NCBI GenBank assembly: GCA_949128115.1
Contig: OX421965.1
Location: forward strand, 48,785,257-48,849,256
Length of the DNA: 64,000 nt
Source: Anaspis maculata
Lineage: Eukaryota; Arthropoda; Insecta; Coleoptera; Scraptiidae
Reading direction: 5' to 3'
Shown here: one piece after another, positions 1 to 10,389 of the stretch
How positions within the stretch are numbered: position 1 is the first letter of the stretch
Layout of the letters: every line of letters begins with the position of its first letter
The notes under the pieces: model-generated
Told to the model about the DNA's origin: nothing
Seen by the model: only the letters and a program-made list of their open reading frames with translations
The model's database searches: none
Translations under genes and position numbers: made by a program

Positions 1-11
1 TTTCGAAAAAT

Positions 12-1504
12 TGTAACGATTTTATTTTCCGCGCGAGGTGTAGTCTACTTTGTGTGTAGGTACGTAGGTACTTAGGTACTAAATTACAGAGTAGGTACCT
101 AGGCATTTCAAATAAATCGCACGTGAACCGATAAGAGCTGGTGTTCGGCTCAGAGGCATCGAGATAGAAGCGAACGGTTTTTGAGTGGGGTTTCTTTCAA
201 TAGACGATGAAAAAGAGACGTCGTATAAAATTCACGTGAATATTTAAAAATCCCTGGCCATCGTGGATTTTCCGAATTTTGGTGGGCCATCCGTGCCAGA
301 TCTGACCAGATTCTTCTTTGAAATAAGTGCCCGGTGTGCTGGGGTAAGATATTTATTGATTAGGTATTCAAATAGGTACAAAATATCAATTTTAGGTCCA
401 ACCTCCAACTCCGACTTCCACGTGTAAAAATTATATGTATGTCCACGTCGAAATATCGTGAAATTCCGTCTATCTGTCTGCAAGGTCTAAGGCAGGATCG
501 AGAAATCCGCACGACGACGTACACGCAACTTTATTTATCGATATCATCATTCATCTTTATTCATCTTCACTTTTTAACAACGGTTCCATCATCTGTATTT
601 CCACATCTGTATTTTCTCCACCACGCTGTACACCCGTCAGCATTTGTCAGCATCGCCGTGACGCCGACAGAAATCTTCTTGTCCCTGCTGGAGCTACGCA
701 TTGTCTCGAAATTCTCCTCGATAGGACTCCGTCCGCAATCTGACCGAGACGTCAGCACCAAGCAGCGAGACAGCAATATTTTCCGAGGCACATTCCAGGG
801 CGACGCTCCTGTCCGTGAGAATTTTACAATAATTATCCACTAACCTTAGGAATTTAAGTATTTTAGAGAACAGTATACGTACCAATTTTTATTTCCGCAC
901 AAGGTTTGCGCCTAAAAACTGACACCGATTACTTGGGCCCAAGATTTCTGTGACAGACGTCACTATTTAAGATAGGTCGTAGCTTGTAGTTTCTTTAATT
1001 TACAAAAATGCCCGGGGGGTGTGTTTGATAAGTTCTCACTATTGAGCTTCTCGCGTCCAAGGATTGTCGTCACGGGACGGCTCTCAGGATTAACAACGAT
1101 ACGCTACGAATAAATACGAAATTATTTCACTCAGTTCAACATTTCTAAAAATTCATATATCAACATTTATTATTATACAAAACCAATCTTAATTTTCATT
1201 AAATAGTCAAAACTAAAATTTTGTTGTAACTCTTTAATTACTCTCAACTCAATAGTTGTCCTTCACTTTAACATCTACTTCAGTTTTGCTTAGTAGCTAC
1301 GTCTCACTATAGCACGTTTGGGTTGGGGTAAACCAGGGTAGACTCCCCCGAAATAAAGCTTCACACCAACATTCCTGGTTGGCGCGATATAAATTTATGT
1401 TGTGTGACGTGCAAGAAAAAACCCACGACCCGCTCTAACCAAAAAGCTGAGTGCCGTTCGCCAAATGTAGTGGAATTTTCCAAAAATAAGAAAAGGACAT
1501 TGCA
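12..1504 (+). repeat. 5' LTR of the Gypsy element
   Basis: First LTR, 1,493 bp, starting TGTAACGATT and ending ACATTGCA. It is repeated at a constant offset of 7,367 bp. An AATAAA at 1352-1357 is a candidate polyadenylation signal. The transcription start could not be placed. The LTR is long for the superfamily. Short reading frames inside it are duplicated exactly in the 3' LTR and show no recognisable protein. Confidence 0.95.
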
Positions 1505-1510
1505 TAAAAA

Positions 1511-1528
1511 TGGCGCCCTAACGTCTAG
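1511..1528 (+). other. Primer-binding site (tRNA-Lys-like)
   Basis: Six bases after the 5' LTR comes TGGCGCCCTAACG. TGG complements a tRNA CCA tail, and TGGCGCCC is the start of known tRNA-Lys primer-binding sites. Agreement falls off after about 8 bases, so the exact primer tRNA is uncertain. The position is right for minus-strand priming. Confidence 0.6.
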
Positions 1529-1920
1529 GCCGATTAAAGTGTAGGATTTCTTGGAGAGTTGAAAGTAAAATTTCGAAGAAAATTTTCTCACTTCTAGCAG
1601 TGATAGAATATAGTGGTTTTATCGTGAAGGTGCGTTTCATCGTGCGGATGAAATAGATACATTTTTCCAGAAATTTCCGTAATTTTTTTTTTGTGTTAAT
1701 TGTAAATTGTTTTACCCACGTTCGTACATCGTAGGTACCTATAGTGCCTTAAAATTTTTTGCATCGGTTAATCGTTTTCTTCAGGTCATTCCCTTATCTA
1801 TAGTTTTTGTTGCGGACTTGTTTAATTTATTCTTAGAAGTCCTTATTGCTCTTCCTTATCTAAAATTATCTCTTTTTAATTTTTCGAGTATTTTAATAAT
1901 TACCTCCAATTAAAAAAAAA

Positions 1921-3339
1921 ATGGATCCATCTTTCAAAGCGGTTCATTTATTGAATGATGAATTAAACTATGAGCTACGAATTCGAAAGGTAATCTCAAG
2001 TAATGATCAAGACAGGCGAAGAAAAATATTGAGTCGACTGTTAGACGTAGAGCGAAAAGCTGGTACAGATCTGAATTCTTTGAAAGATCCACTTTTCAAA
2101 TATGATACCGAAAAGGAAGCCATCAACAGTATAATTGATTCCATCAACATATTGATTGGTGAATTCGAAGGTCCTACTTCCGATTCTCTTTACAAACGTT
2201 TGAGATCTAGAATCTTTCACGTTACTGCCCGTGCCTTACGTCTACCAATTAGTTCCAACGAAGCTGAAGCAGAAGCCCAAACGGATTTCAAAAACGAAGC
2301 CTATGCAAGGTGCATAGAACTCGACGCTGATTTACATGAACGAGTGAAGGAAGAAGACACAGCTGCTATTGCACAACAAAATGTTTCTTTATCTCAAACC
2401 GTGAGTTCACCGACATCTAACATTCAAGGAGCTGCAGCGGCTCAAACTCAACAAGTGATTACAGCATATTCCTCAAAAGCCGTACCTGTATATAAATGGG
2501 GTGAAACATTCAACGGAGAACGAAAAAATGTAATTCCTTTCCTTGAAAATATTGAAGAACTTATGAAAGCGCGACATGTAAGCAAATCCGAACTTTTTAC
2601 GTCTGCACGAGATTTATTCGTGGGTCAAGCCCGATACTGGTATCGACAAATATTATCAGATGTAAGTGATTGGGATTCTCTGGTGGAAGCATTAAAACGA
2701 GACTTCAATATAGCAGATTATGACGAAGAAATGTGGGAAATAATAAAGAAACGAAAACAAATGCGTTCCGAAAGTGTCACGATTTATTTTGCAACGATGA
2801 ATACACTTTTCAGTCGTTTATCCAGACCGCCTGCAGAAACAACGAAAATAAAATGGATTCGAAGACTTCTTATTCCCGAATATTCCACTGCCTTGGCTTT
2901 ACAGGATATTCAAACGGTTGCTGAATTAAATAAGCTGGTAAAACGGTTGGAAGATGAGAACTTTCTAAATGTGAGTTCTCGCACTTCAAATCCGACTTCG
3001 CAGAAGAGTAATGCTTTGAATTTGTTGGAACCTGAATTGGCATTTGTCGCTGAAAATTGTTTTTCTTCCCGATTACTTTCGTCGAGCCGATCAGATACCA
3101 ACAATAATTCTTCAAGAACTCACTTCAAGAGTTCTCGTCCTTCAACACCATCGAAATCGTCAGGTAAATTCGTTAAAAACAACCAGAAGAAAAATTCCAG
3201 TGAGCCAGTTGTATGTTGGAATTGTGAGGGAACTAATCATACATTCTCGAATTGTACGTTGAAGAGAAACAAATTTTGTTTTCGGTGTGGTGCGCCGAAT
3301 GAGACCGTAAATTCGTGTAAAAAATGTCAGGGAAACTGA
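1921..3339 (+). CDS. gag: Gag polyprotein of the Gypsy element
   Basis: Structural protein of 472 residues that would form the cytoplasmic retrotransposon particle and bind the element's RNA. The start ATG follows an A-run and begins MDPSFKAVH. The middle third has the helix-rich look of a retrotransposon capsid (for example WGETFNGER near residue 192 and the RYWYRQIL segment). The C-terminus is basic and serine/asparagine-rich, then carries two zinc knuckles. The first is a proper CCHC (C-x2-C-x4-H-x4-C, CWNC...H...C). The second keeps its cysteines but has Glu where His belongs (CFRC...E...C). The stop TGA at 3337-3339 directly follows the slippery heptamer GGGAAAC. Recognised from layout and zinc knuckles rather than sequence identity. 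Confidence 0.93.
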   Translation: MDPSFKAVHLLNDELNYELRIRKVISSNDQDRRRKILSRLLDVERKAGTDLNSLKDPLFKYDTEKEAINSIIDSINILIGEFEGPTSDSLYKRLRSRIFHVTARALRLPISSNEAEAEAQTDFKNEAYARCIELDADLHERVKEEDTAAIAQQNVSLSQTVSSPTSNIQGAAAAQTQQVITAYSSKAVPVYKWGETFNGERKNVIPFLENIEELMKARHVSKSELFTSARDLFVGQARYWYRQILSDVSDWDSLVEALKRDFNIADYDEEMWEIIKKRKQMRSESVTIYFATMNTLFSRLSRPPAETTKIKWIRRLLIPEYSTALALQDIQTVAELNKLVKRLEDENFLNVSSRTSNPTSQKSNALNLLEPELAFVAENCFSSRLLSSSRSDTNNNSSRTHFKSSRPSTPSKSSGKFVKNNQKKNSSEPVVCWNCEGTNHTFSNCTLKRNKFCFRCGAPNETVNSCKKCQGN

Positions 3340-6300
3340 TTTTCGAGAGGAGCTTACGTGGCCGTCCTTTCTCTCGTCATGAAAATCCTAAGGCCAAACT
3401 GGTAAATAGTAAAAATTCCTCTCACCCTGTATATAATAAAAATTCTTCTCACCCTGTATATAATAAAACTTCTTCTCACCCAGTATATCGTGAAAATTCT
3501 GTTCAGATTGTACATAACAAAATATCGCTAGATTCCGTGTATCATAGAAACTTTAATTTGCAAGACTGGACCAGTTGGAAAAAGGTTGTATCTGATTTTT
3601 ATCAGAATAATATCTCGAAATCTTCTAATAAAATAGAACCTTTATTCTCTAAACAACTTTCTGATAACAGACCTTATGTTACAGTTAATCTCTTCGATCA
3701 GCCGATCACAGCTCTTCTTGATTCCGGCGCGACTGTCTCAGTGGTGGGCGCTGGAGGTTTAAAAATTTTGTCCAGGTGCAATGTGAAATCCAGTTCTTCT
3801 CCCTGCAAGTTTATAAACACAGCTGACGGCGCGAAACAGCCCGTTACTGGTGTTGTTGACTTACCTATTTGTGTCGAAAAAACATGTCAGATTATACGCG
3901 CTTTGGTTGTACCTTCAGTCTCTCAATCTTTCATTTTAGGGACAGACTTCTGCAAACAATTCGAAATTAACATTGACTTCAAAAACGAAAGTTGGCTAGC
4001 TCAAAGATTTTCTAACGATTTGAAAAATGGCGACGTGTTTAGAATAGATGAGATCGATGTCACTTCTGATCATTTGTGTTCTCTAGAAAATTTAGATCCC
4101 GAGCAATCACTTAGAACTAAATCAATTATAGAAAGGTTTGAAAAAATTGGTAATAAAAATCGCTTAGGTCGAACGGACAAAATATCTTTGAAAATAGATA
4201 CCGGGGACGCAACCCCCTTCCGAATCAAACAATATCCTCTCTCTCCTTATATGTTGAAAATTCTAAATGATGAACTAGACGAGATGTTAAAGCTCGGGGT
4301 TGTCGAACCATCCAAAAGTCCGTGGTCGAGTCCAGTTTTATTGGTAAAAAAGTCTAGCGGCGATTATAGATTTTGTTTCGACGGCAGAAAAATTAATGAA
4401 GTAACCAAACACGATTCCTACCCTCTTCCGCGAATCGACAGGATTCTCAATATGCTCAGGGATGCAAAATACATATCTAGTATCGACCTGCGTAAAGCTT
4501 TTTGGCAAATCCCGTTGGCTGATGAAGCATCAAAAGAGAAAACAGCTTTCAGTGTAGCTGGAAGAGGTCTTTTCCAATTTGTGGTAATGCCTTTTGGACT
4601 GCGTAACAGTGCGCAGACACAACAGCGTTTAGTTGATTCTCTTTTTGGTCCTAAATTTGAACCTGAGATTTTTGCATACTTGGACGACTTAATTATAGTA
4701 TCTTCCACTTTCGATCGACATGTAGAACTTTTAGGGGAGGTTGTAGAACGACTTCAAGAAGCCAATCTGACAGTAAATCTCGAAAAATGTGAATTCTTCC
4801 GAACATCTTTAAAATATCTCGGTTTTGTAATCGATTCTCAAGGTCTCCGAACGAATCCTGAAAAAGTCACGTGTATTGTCAATTATCCTAGACCCACTAC
4901 TACGACCGAAATAAAAAGATTTATAGGAATGTGTAGTTGGTATCGAAGATTTATTGATAGTTTTTCTACCCTAGTATCTCCGCTAAATGATCTCTTGAAA
5001 AGTCGAAGAAAAAAAGAGTCTATCACATGGTCTCCCGAGGCTGAGGTATCTTTCCTAAAAATCAAAAAAGCACTTGTCTCAGCGCCAATTCTTTGTCCTC
5101 CTAATTTTTCCGAACCGTTCACAATCCAAACAGATGCATCTGACACTGGACTAGGTGGAGTTTTGACGCAGACAATCGATGATCAAGAGCGTGTCATCGC
5201 ATATGCCAGTCGCGGACTTTCCCGATCGGAACGGAATTACAGTGTAACAGAAAGAGAGCTTCTTAGTGTCATTTTTTGTATCGAGACCTTCAGACCGTAC
5301 ATAGAAGGGGTCAAGTTTTCTGTAATCACTGACCATCACAGTCTTTTATGGTTGAATAATCTCTCTAACCCCACTGGCAAATTGGCTAGATGGGCGGTGC
5401 GTTTGCGTCAACATTCTTTCAATCTGATCCACCGGAAAGGGACTCATAATGTCGTTCCAGACGCTCTTTCCAGGATTCCGGCGTGTCCAACTCCGGAAGT
5501 TTCAGCGGTAGAGGTGGTTTTGGATCAGTTAGACAGTTGGTATAAATCGATGCGTGACCAAGTTGTGAAAAATCCTGAGCTTTTTGCTCAGTGGAAAGTT
5601 GAGAACGATTTGTTGTATAAACACCTTCCCAAAAATCTTCCTTTCAGTTCAAATTTGCGCGAGTGGAAACTCGTAATTCCTAAATCACAGCGGTCGTCAA
5701 TCATTAAATCCTGTCACGATCCTCCCACTTCCGCTCATTTTGGTTTCGCTAAAACTTTGACTCGCATTCAAGAGAGTTATTATTGGCCGAAAATGCGGCA
5801 TGATGTTCGCAAGTTTGTTAGGTCGTGCAAGGTATGCGGTGAACAGAAAATTCCGAGTCAATCGCGCATTGGATTGATGGGCACCGAAAAAAGGGTGAGT
5901 TTCCCATGGCAAGTGATCGCCGTTGACCTCATGGGACCATTTCCTCGCTCTGTGAACGGTCATACATATCTACTCGTCGTCGGTGACTGGTTCACGAAGT
6001 ATACGTTGCTCTTTCCGCTAAGAAAAGCCGACGCAAAGAGCGTGGTGAAACATGTGGAAAATGACGTCTTTTTGAAGTTTGGGGTTCCACAATTTATTTT
6101 GTGCGACAACGGCCGACAGTTCGCAGGACACGTTTTCAAAAATTTGGCAACATCCTACAACGTCCAGAAAATATGGTTCACCCCTTATTATTCGGCACAA
6201 TGCAATTTCGTGGAACGAAACAACAAAACAGTCGGAACCGCAATCAGATGCTACATCGGCGAACAAGGACACAAATACTGGGACAAAGAACTTCCGAAAA

Positions 6301-6797
6301 TTGCCCACGCAATTAATACGGCGAAGCACGAAGCGACAAAATTCTCGCCGACGTTCCTTAATTTTGGCAGAAACGTTCCTCTTAGCGGGAATTATTACGG
6401 AAAAATCGAAACTGTTAAAGATGTAGAACTTCTACCTGGAATAGACCGAGAAACCTACGCAACAGAAATAAGTGACGGTCTCAAGCAAATATTTGAAAAT
6501 GTTCAACGAAATCTTCACGCTGCCTATCAGAAGAATGTTAAGGTGTACAATTTGCGGAAGCGCGACATATCCTTTAAAGTTGGGGATAAAGTATGGCGAC
6601 GGAACAAAGTGCTTTCAGATGCTTCGAATCAATTTGCGGCTAAGTTAGCGTCGAAATTTGTTCTTTGTATTGTCCGGAGGAAAGCCTCAAATCTTTGTTA
6701 TCACCTTAACAACATGAATGGATCCGATGCCGGAAAATGGCATGTGAAAGATTTGAAACCATACTTTGGTTCCAATTCCGACATTTCTGTTGGATAA
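3324..6797 (+). CDS. pol: Pol polyprotein (PR-RT-RH-IN)
   Basis: Enzyme polyprotein, open for 1,157 codons from an ATG at 3324, though it is probably made as a Gag-Pol fusion by -1 frameshifting. Domains in order: aspartic protease with LLDSGAT near residue 131; reverse transcriptase with FAYLDDLII (YLDD at about 452-455); RNase H with TDASDTGLGG near 602; integrase zinc-binding HHCC (H...H...CKVC, about 796-840); integrase core with D868 (AVDLMG), D928 (LCDNG) and E964 (VERN), a correct D-x35-E spacing. A GPY/F-like C-terminal module follows. Together these would copy the RNA to DNA and insert it. All catalytic residues I could place are present and there is no internal stop. Residues 29-60 hold tandem repeats and are not a known domain. 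Confidence 0.95.
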   Translation: MSGKLIFERSLRGRPFSRHENPKAKLVNSKNSSHPVYNKNSSHPVYNKTSSHPVYRENSVQIVHNKISLDSVYHRNFNLQDWTSWKKVVSDFYQNNISKSSNKIEPLFSKQLSDNRPYVTVNLFDQPITALLDSGATVSVVGAGGLKILSRCNVKSSSSPCKFINTADGAKQPVTGVVDLPICVEKTCQIIRALVVPSVSQSFILGTDFCKQFEINIDFKNESWLAQRFSNDLKNGDVFRIDEIDVTSDHLCSLENLDPEQSLRTKSIIERFEKIGNKNRLGRTDKISLKIDTGDATPFRIKQYPLSPYMLKILNDELDEMLKLGVVEPSKSPWSSPVLLVKKSSGDYRFCFDGRKINEVTKHDSYPLPRIDRILNMLRDAKYISSIDLRKAFWQIPLADEASKEKTAFSVAGRGLFQFVVMPFGLRNSAQTQQRLVDSLFGPKFEPEIFAYLDDLIIVSSTFDRHVELLGEVVERLQEANLTVNLEKCEFFRTSLKYLGFVIDSQGLRTNPEKVTCIVNYPRPTTTTEIKRFIGMCSWYRRFIDSFSTLVSPLNDLLKSRRKKESITWSPEAEVSFLKIKKALVSAPILCPPNFSEPFTIQTDASDTGLGGVLTQTIDDQERVIAYASRGLSRSERNYSVTERELLSVIFCIETFRPYIEGVKFSVITDHHSLLWLNNLSNPTGKLARWAVRLRQHSFNLIHRKGTHNVVPDALSRIPACPTPEVSAVEVVLDQLDSWYKSMRDQVVKNPELFAQWKVENDLLYKHLPKNLPFSSNLREWKLVIPKSQRSSIIKSCHDPPTSAHFGFAKTLTRIQESYYWPKMRHDVRKFVRSCKVCGEQKIPSQSRIGLMGTEKRVSFPWQVIAVDLMGPFPRSVNGHTYLLVVGDWFTKYTLLFPLRKADAKSVVKHVENDVFLKFGVPQFILCDNGRQFAGHVFKNLATSYNVQKIWFTPYYSAQCNFVERNNKTVGTAIRCYIGEQGHKYWDKELPKIAHAINTAKHEATKFSPTFLNFGRNVPLSGNYYGKIETVKDVELLPGIDRETYATEISDGLKQIFENVQRNLHAAYQKNVKVYNLRKRDISFKVGDKVWRRNKVLSDASNQFAAKLASKFVLCIVRRKASNLCYHLNNMNGSDAGKWHVKDLKPYFGSNSDISVG
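3330..3376 (+). promoter_or_regulatory. Programmed -1 ribosomal frameshift signal
   Basis: In the gag frame the last codons read CAG GGA AAC TGA, giving the heptamer G GGA AAC (3330-3336) of the X-XXY-YYZ type used by several retroviruses at gag-pro or gag-pol junctions. Pol is in the -1 frame. After a 7-base spacer (3337-3343) a 6-bp stem can form between CGAGAG (3344-3349) and CTCTCG (3371-3376), with a possible inner ACG/CGT pairing. Heptamer, spacer and stem all fit a working signal. A pseudoknot was not assessed. Confidence 0.8.
3411..3491 (+). repeat. 27-bp tandem repeat in the start of pol
   Basis: Three consecutive 27-bp units code for the nonapeptide pattern N-(S/T)-S-S-H-P-V-Y-N/R-K. 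At least one more decayed unit follows. The block lies between the frameshift site and the protease, so it would be a flexible linker in the fusion protein. Confidence 0.85.
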
Positions 6798-7378
6798 ATT
6801 ATCGTACCTACCGTAGTTGTTCATGTAACAATTTTCTTACCTTACCGTCTCCTTTTACCGAAAGTTTCTTCTCGATAAAATCGAGAAATTCCTATCGTTT
6901 TGTAGCCTAGAGAGTAATACAAATTTTCCGGTGAATCTGTTCACATTTGTATTGCCGTGGCTCACTTTTCCGAAATCGATTGATTATTCAGTCTTTGGTA
7001 TCTGGAAATTCTAAAGATTCCTGACTGGAACTTAGTATTCCCTTTTGTAAATATTTCCTTTGCACATAGTGTATCATAATTTCTAAACTAGGTATAGTTT
7101 TTTTTTTCTTCATTTTTGGATTTTAGTAATCTAAAGCAGATTATCTAAAAATAAGTTTCTTCTTAATTTATTGGCTCTTCTTCGTTGCGATCATGTTATG
7201 TTTGGCAGACTTTCCCAATTTGTCCACTACCGATTATGACTCACCGATTTTTGTCTCCGTAAGGACGTATGATACGCGCAGATATCGATCCAAATTGTAG
7301 CATGATAAGCATCAACGAGAGAAGGTTATCACAAGAAAAAATTATTTATAATTTTTTATTTTTTTTGGAGAAGGGTGG
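6798..7378 (+). other. Untranslated 3' region and polypurine tract
   Basis: About 570 bp between pol and the 3' LTR with no reading frame of note, so no env. It ends in the purine run GGAGAAGGGTGG (7367-7378) directly against the 3' LTR, the expected plus-strand primer. Confidence 0.85.
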
Positions 7379-8871
7379 TGTAACGATTTTATTTTCCGCG
7401 CGAGGTGTAGTCTACTTTGTGTGTAGGTACGTAGGTACTTAGGTACTAAATTACAGAGTAGGTACCTAGGCATTTCAAATAAATCGCACGTGAACCGATA
7501 AGAGCTGGTGTTCGGCTCAGAGGCATCGAGATAGAAGCGAACGGTTTTTGAGTGGGGTTTCTTTCAATAGACGATGAAAAAGAGACGTCGTATAAAATTC
7601 ACGTGAATATTTAAAAATCCCTGGCCATCGTGGATTTTCCGAATTTTGGTGGGCCATCCGTGCCAGATCTGACCAGATTCTTCTTTGAAATAAGTGCCCG
7701 GTGTGCTGGGGTAAGATATTTATTGATTAGGTATTCAAATAGGTACAAAATATCAATTTTAGGTCCAACCTCCAACTCCGACTTCCACGTGTAAAAATTA
7801 TATGTATGTCCACGTCGAAATATCGTGAAATTCCGTCTATCTGTCTGCAAGGTCTAAGGCAGGATCGAGAAATCCGCACGACGACGTACACGCAACTTTA
7901 TTTATCGATATCATCATTCATCTTTATTCATCTTCACTTTTTAACAACGGTTCCATCATCTGTATTTCCACATCTGTATTTTCTCCACCACGCTGTACAC
8001 CCGTCAGCATTTGTCAGCATCGCCGTGACGCCGACAGAAATCTTCTTGTCCCTGCTGGAGCTACGCATTGTCTCGAAATTCTCCTCGATAGGACTCCGTC
8101 CGCAATCTGACCGAGACGTCAGCACCAAGCAGCGAGACAGCAATATTTTCCGAGGCACATTCCAGGGCGACGCTCCTGTCCGTGAGAATTTTACAATAAT
8201 TATCCACTAACCTTAGGAATTTAAGTATTTTAGAGAACAGTATACGTACCAATTTTTATTTCCGCACAAGGTTTGCGCCTAAAAACTGACACCGATTACT
8301 TGGGCCCAAGATTTCTGTGACAGACGTCACTATTTAAGATAGGTCGTAGCTTGTAGTTTCTTTAATTTACAAAAATGCCCGGGGGGTGTGTTTGATAAGT
8401 TCTCACTATTGAGCTTCTCGCGTCCAAGGATTGTCGTCACGGGACGGCTCTCAGGATTAACAACGATACGCTACGAATAAATACGAAATTATTTCACTCA
8501 GTTCAACATTTCTAAAAATTCATATATCAACATTTATTATTATACAAAACCAATCTTAATTTTCATTAAATAGTCAAAACTAAAATTTTGTTGTAACTCT
8601 TTAATTACTCTCAACTCAATAGTTGTCCTTCACTTTAACATCTACTTCAGTTTTGCTTAGTAGCTACGTCTCACTATAGCACGTTTGGGTTGGGGTAAAC
8701 CAGGGTAGACTCCCCCGAAATAAAGCTTCACACCAACATTCCTGGTTGGCGCGATATAAATTTATGTTGTGTGACGTGCAAGAAAAAACCCACGACCCGC
8801 TCTAACCAAAAAGCTGAGTGCCGTTCGCCAAATGTAGTGGAATTTTCCAAAAATAAGAAAAGGACATTGCA
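7379..8871 (+). repeat. 3' LTR of the Gypsy element
   Basis: Second LTR, same length and, by eye, same sequence as 12-1504. The target duplication AAAT follows it. Near-identity of LTRs means little time since insertion. Confidence 0.95.
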
Positions 8872-8875
8872 AAAT

Positions 8876-10389
8876 TGTGCTCAATTCTCTGAAATATGCA
8901 TTTTCTGATTAAGAAAAAGAAATAGAGACATTGTTTGTTTTCAAACGGTGTCCATATTGAATTTGCTTACGAAGATTTTCATTTGAGCCTCCACATCCCC
9001 TAGAAACTACCCCTTTTGGGACACCGTCTTACAACAAGATATGCAATGCTTCATTTAAAAGGCCTAAGAAAACTACTCATCAATAATTGGATTGAAATAA
9101 GGATACTGCGATGACCCCACACGTACAGCTCCCTAAAAACCACCCATTGACTTCAAGGGACAGGGTTGGTATGATAAGACATGCAATACATGAAAATTCC
9201 AAAAAAAAACGTCTTTTTCAACTGTTCCACTAAAAAAGTGATGCTACACGATGACCCTTTACGTAGGTCACCCCAACAGTAGCTACCCTCTCGAAAAAAG
9301 AACTACCCTTTAAAAAACCAGTACGTCCGCAATACCTCATTTGTTGGTATTTTTTTAAAATCTGTCGCAATAGTTTGCCGCTACGATGATTTCATTCACA
9401 TATCTACCCGAAACTACCCCTTCAACTAACCCTTCAATATCGCATAGCCTCTACCTTGATGCGTTATTTACGAGTTGGAAGAACTTTTGCCTACTAACCG
9501 TTTCATTGAAATGATGGTGTTTTCTACGATGATAGTACAAAACCTTTCCTGAAACTACCCTTAGAAATCACCCCTTAAGTAAAAGGTATGCAATACCTCA
9601 TTTGGAAGCTCAGAGAAAGTGCGATTAAATAGGTTCAAAATGATTTCGCGATAACCTTACACGCATCAAGGTAAAGGCTATGCGATATTGAAGGGGTAGT
9701 TGAAGGGGTAGTTTCGGATAGATATGTGGATGAAATCATCGTAGTGGCAACCTATTGCGACAGATTTTGAAAAAATTCCAGCAAATGAGGTATTGCGGAG
9801 GTACTGGTTTTTTGAAGGGTAGTTCTTTTTCCGAGAGGGTAGCTACTGCTGAGATGACCTACGCATTACTTTTTTAGTGGAACAGTTGAAAAAGACGTTT
9901 TTTTTTGGAATTTTCATGTATTGCATGTCTTATCATACCAACTTTGTCCCTTGAAGTCAAGGGGTGGTTTTTAGGGAGCTGTACGTGTAGGGTCATCGCA
10001 GTACTTATTTAATATAAATTATTGATGAGTACTTTTCTTAGGTCTTTTAAATGAAGCATTGCATATCTTGTTGTTAGACGGTGTCCCAAAAGGGGTAGTT
10101 TCTAGGGGATGTGGAGGCTCAAATGGGAATCTTCGTAAGCAAATTCAATATGGACGCCGTTTGAAAACAAACAATATCTCTATTTCTTTTTCTTAATTAG
10201 AAAGTGCATATTTCAGAAAATTGAGCACAATTTCTTGAAAAAAAATTACGGGTCAAAATTCTAAAATCGTTTCGGCATAATGATTCAACCTTTCAAAAGC
10301 AAGCGATAGAAAAAATCTCAGACTTTTATTTCGAAAGTTGTACAAGGTGAAAGATTGCCCATATCGGCACGCTCTCCGTTGGCACCCTG
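8876..10389. repeat. Large foldback element, left end interrupted by Gypsy
   Basis: A long imperfect palindrome. The left arm at about 8876-9467 is the reverse complement of about 9660-10234, with a loop of roughly 190 bp. Matching landmarks are GTGCTCAATT near 8878 against AATTGAGCAC near 10220, and CTACCTTGATGCGT near 9450 against ACGCATCAAGGT near 9660. The left arm continues as positions 1-11 on the far side of the Gypsy element, so the left end is outside the window. CACCCTG-TA at 10383-10391 is probably the right end, putting it in the CAGGGTG foldback group. No coding capacity seen. Confidence 0.85.

Larger units (their letters stand above)
12..8871 (+). mobile_element. Intact Ty3/Gypsy-type LTR retrotransposon
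   Basis: A complete LTR retrotransposon of 8,860 bp. It is bounded by direct LTRs of 1,493 bp at 12-1504 and 7379-8871, each running TG...CA. The flanking 4-bp target duplication is AAAT at 8-11 and 8872-8875. Internal order is primer-binding site, gag (1921-3339), pol (3324-6797, -1 frame), 570 bp of noncoding DNA and a polypurine tract. Pol order is protease, reverse transcriptase, RNase H, integrase, which defines Ty3/Gypsy rather than Copia. There is no env reading frame, so it is not errantivirus-like. Both frames are open and the LTRs look identical wherever I compared them, so the insertion is recent and may be active. It landed in the arm of an older foldback element. Confidence 0.95.

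Noticed and set aside
439..843. 134-codon open frame in the 5' LTR, repeated at 7806-8210
   Set aside because: It lies wholly in the LTR, is copied exactly because the LTRs are identical, and has no recognisable domain.
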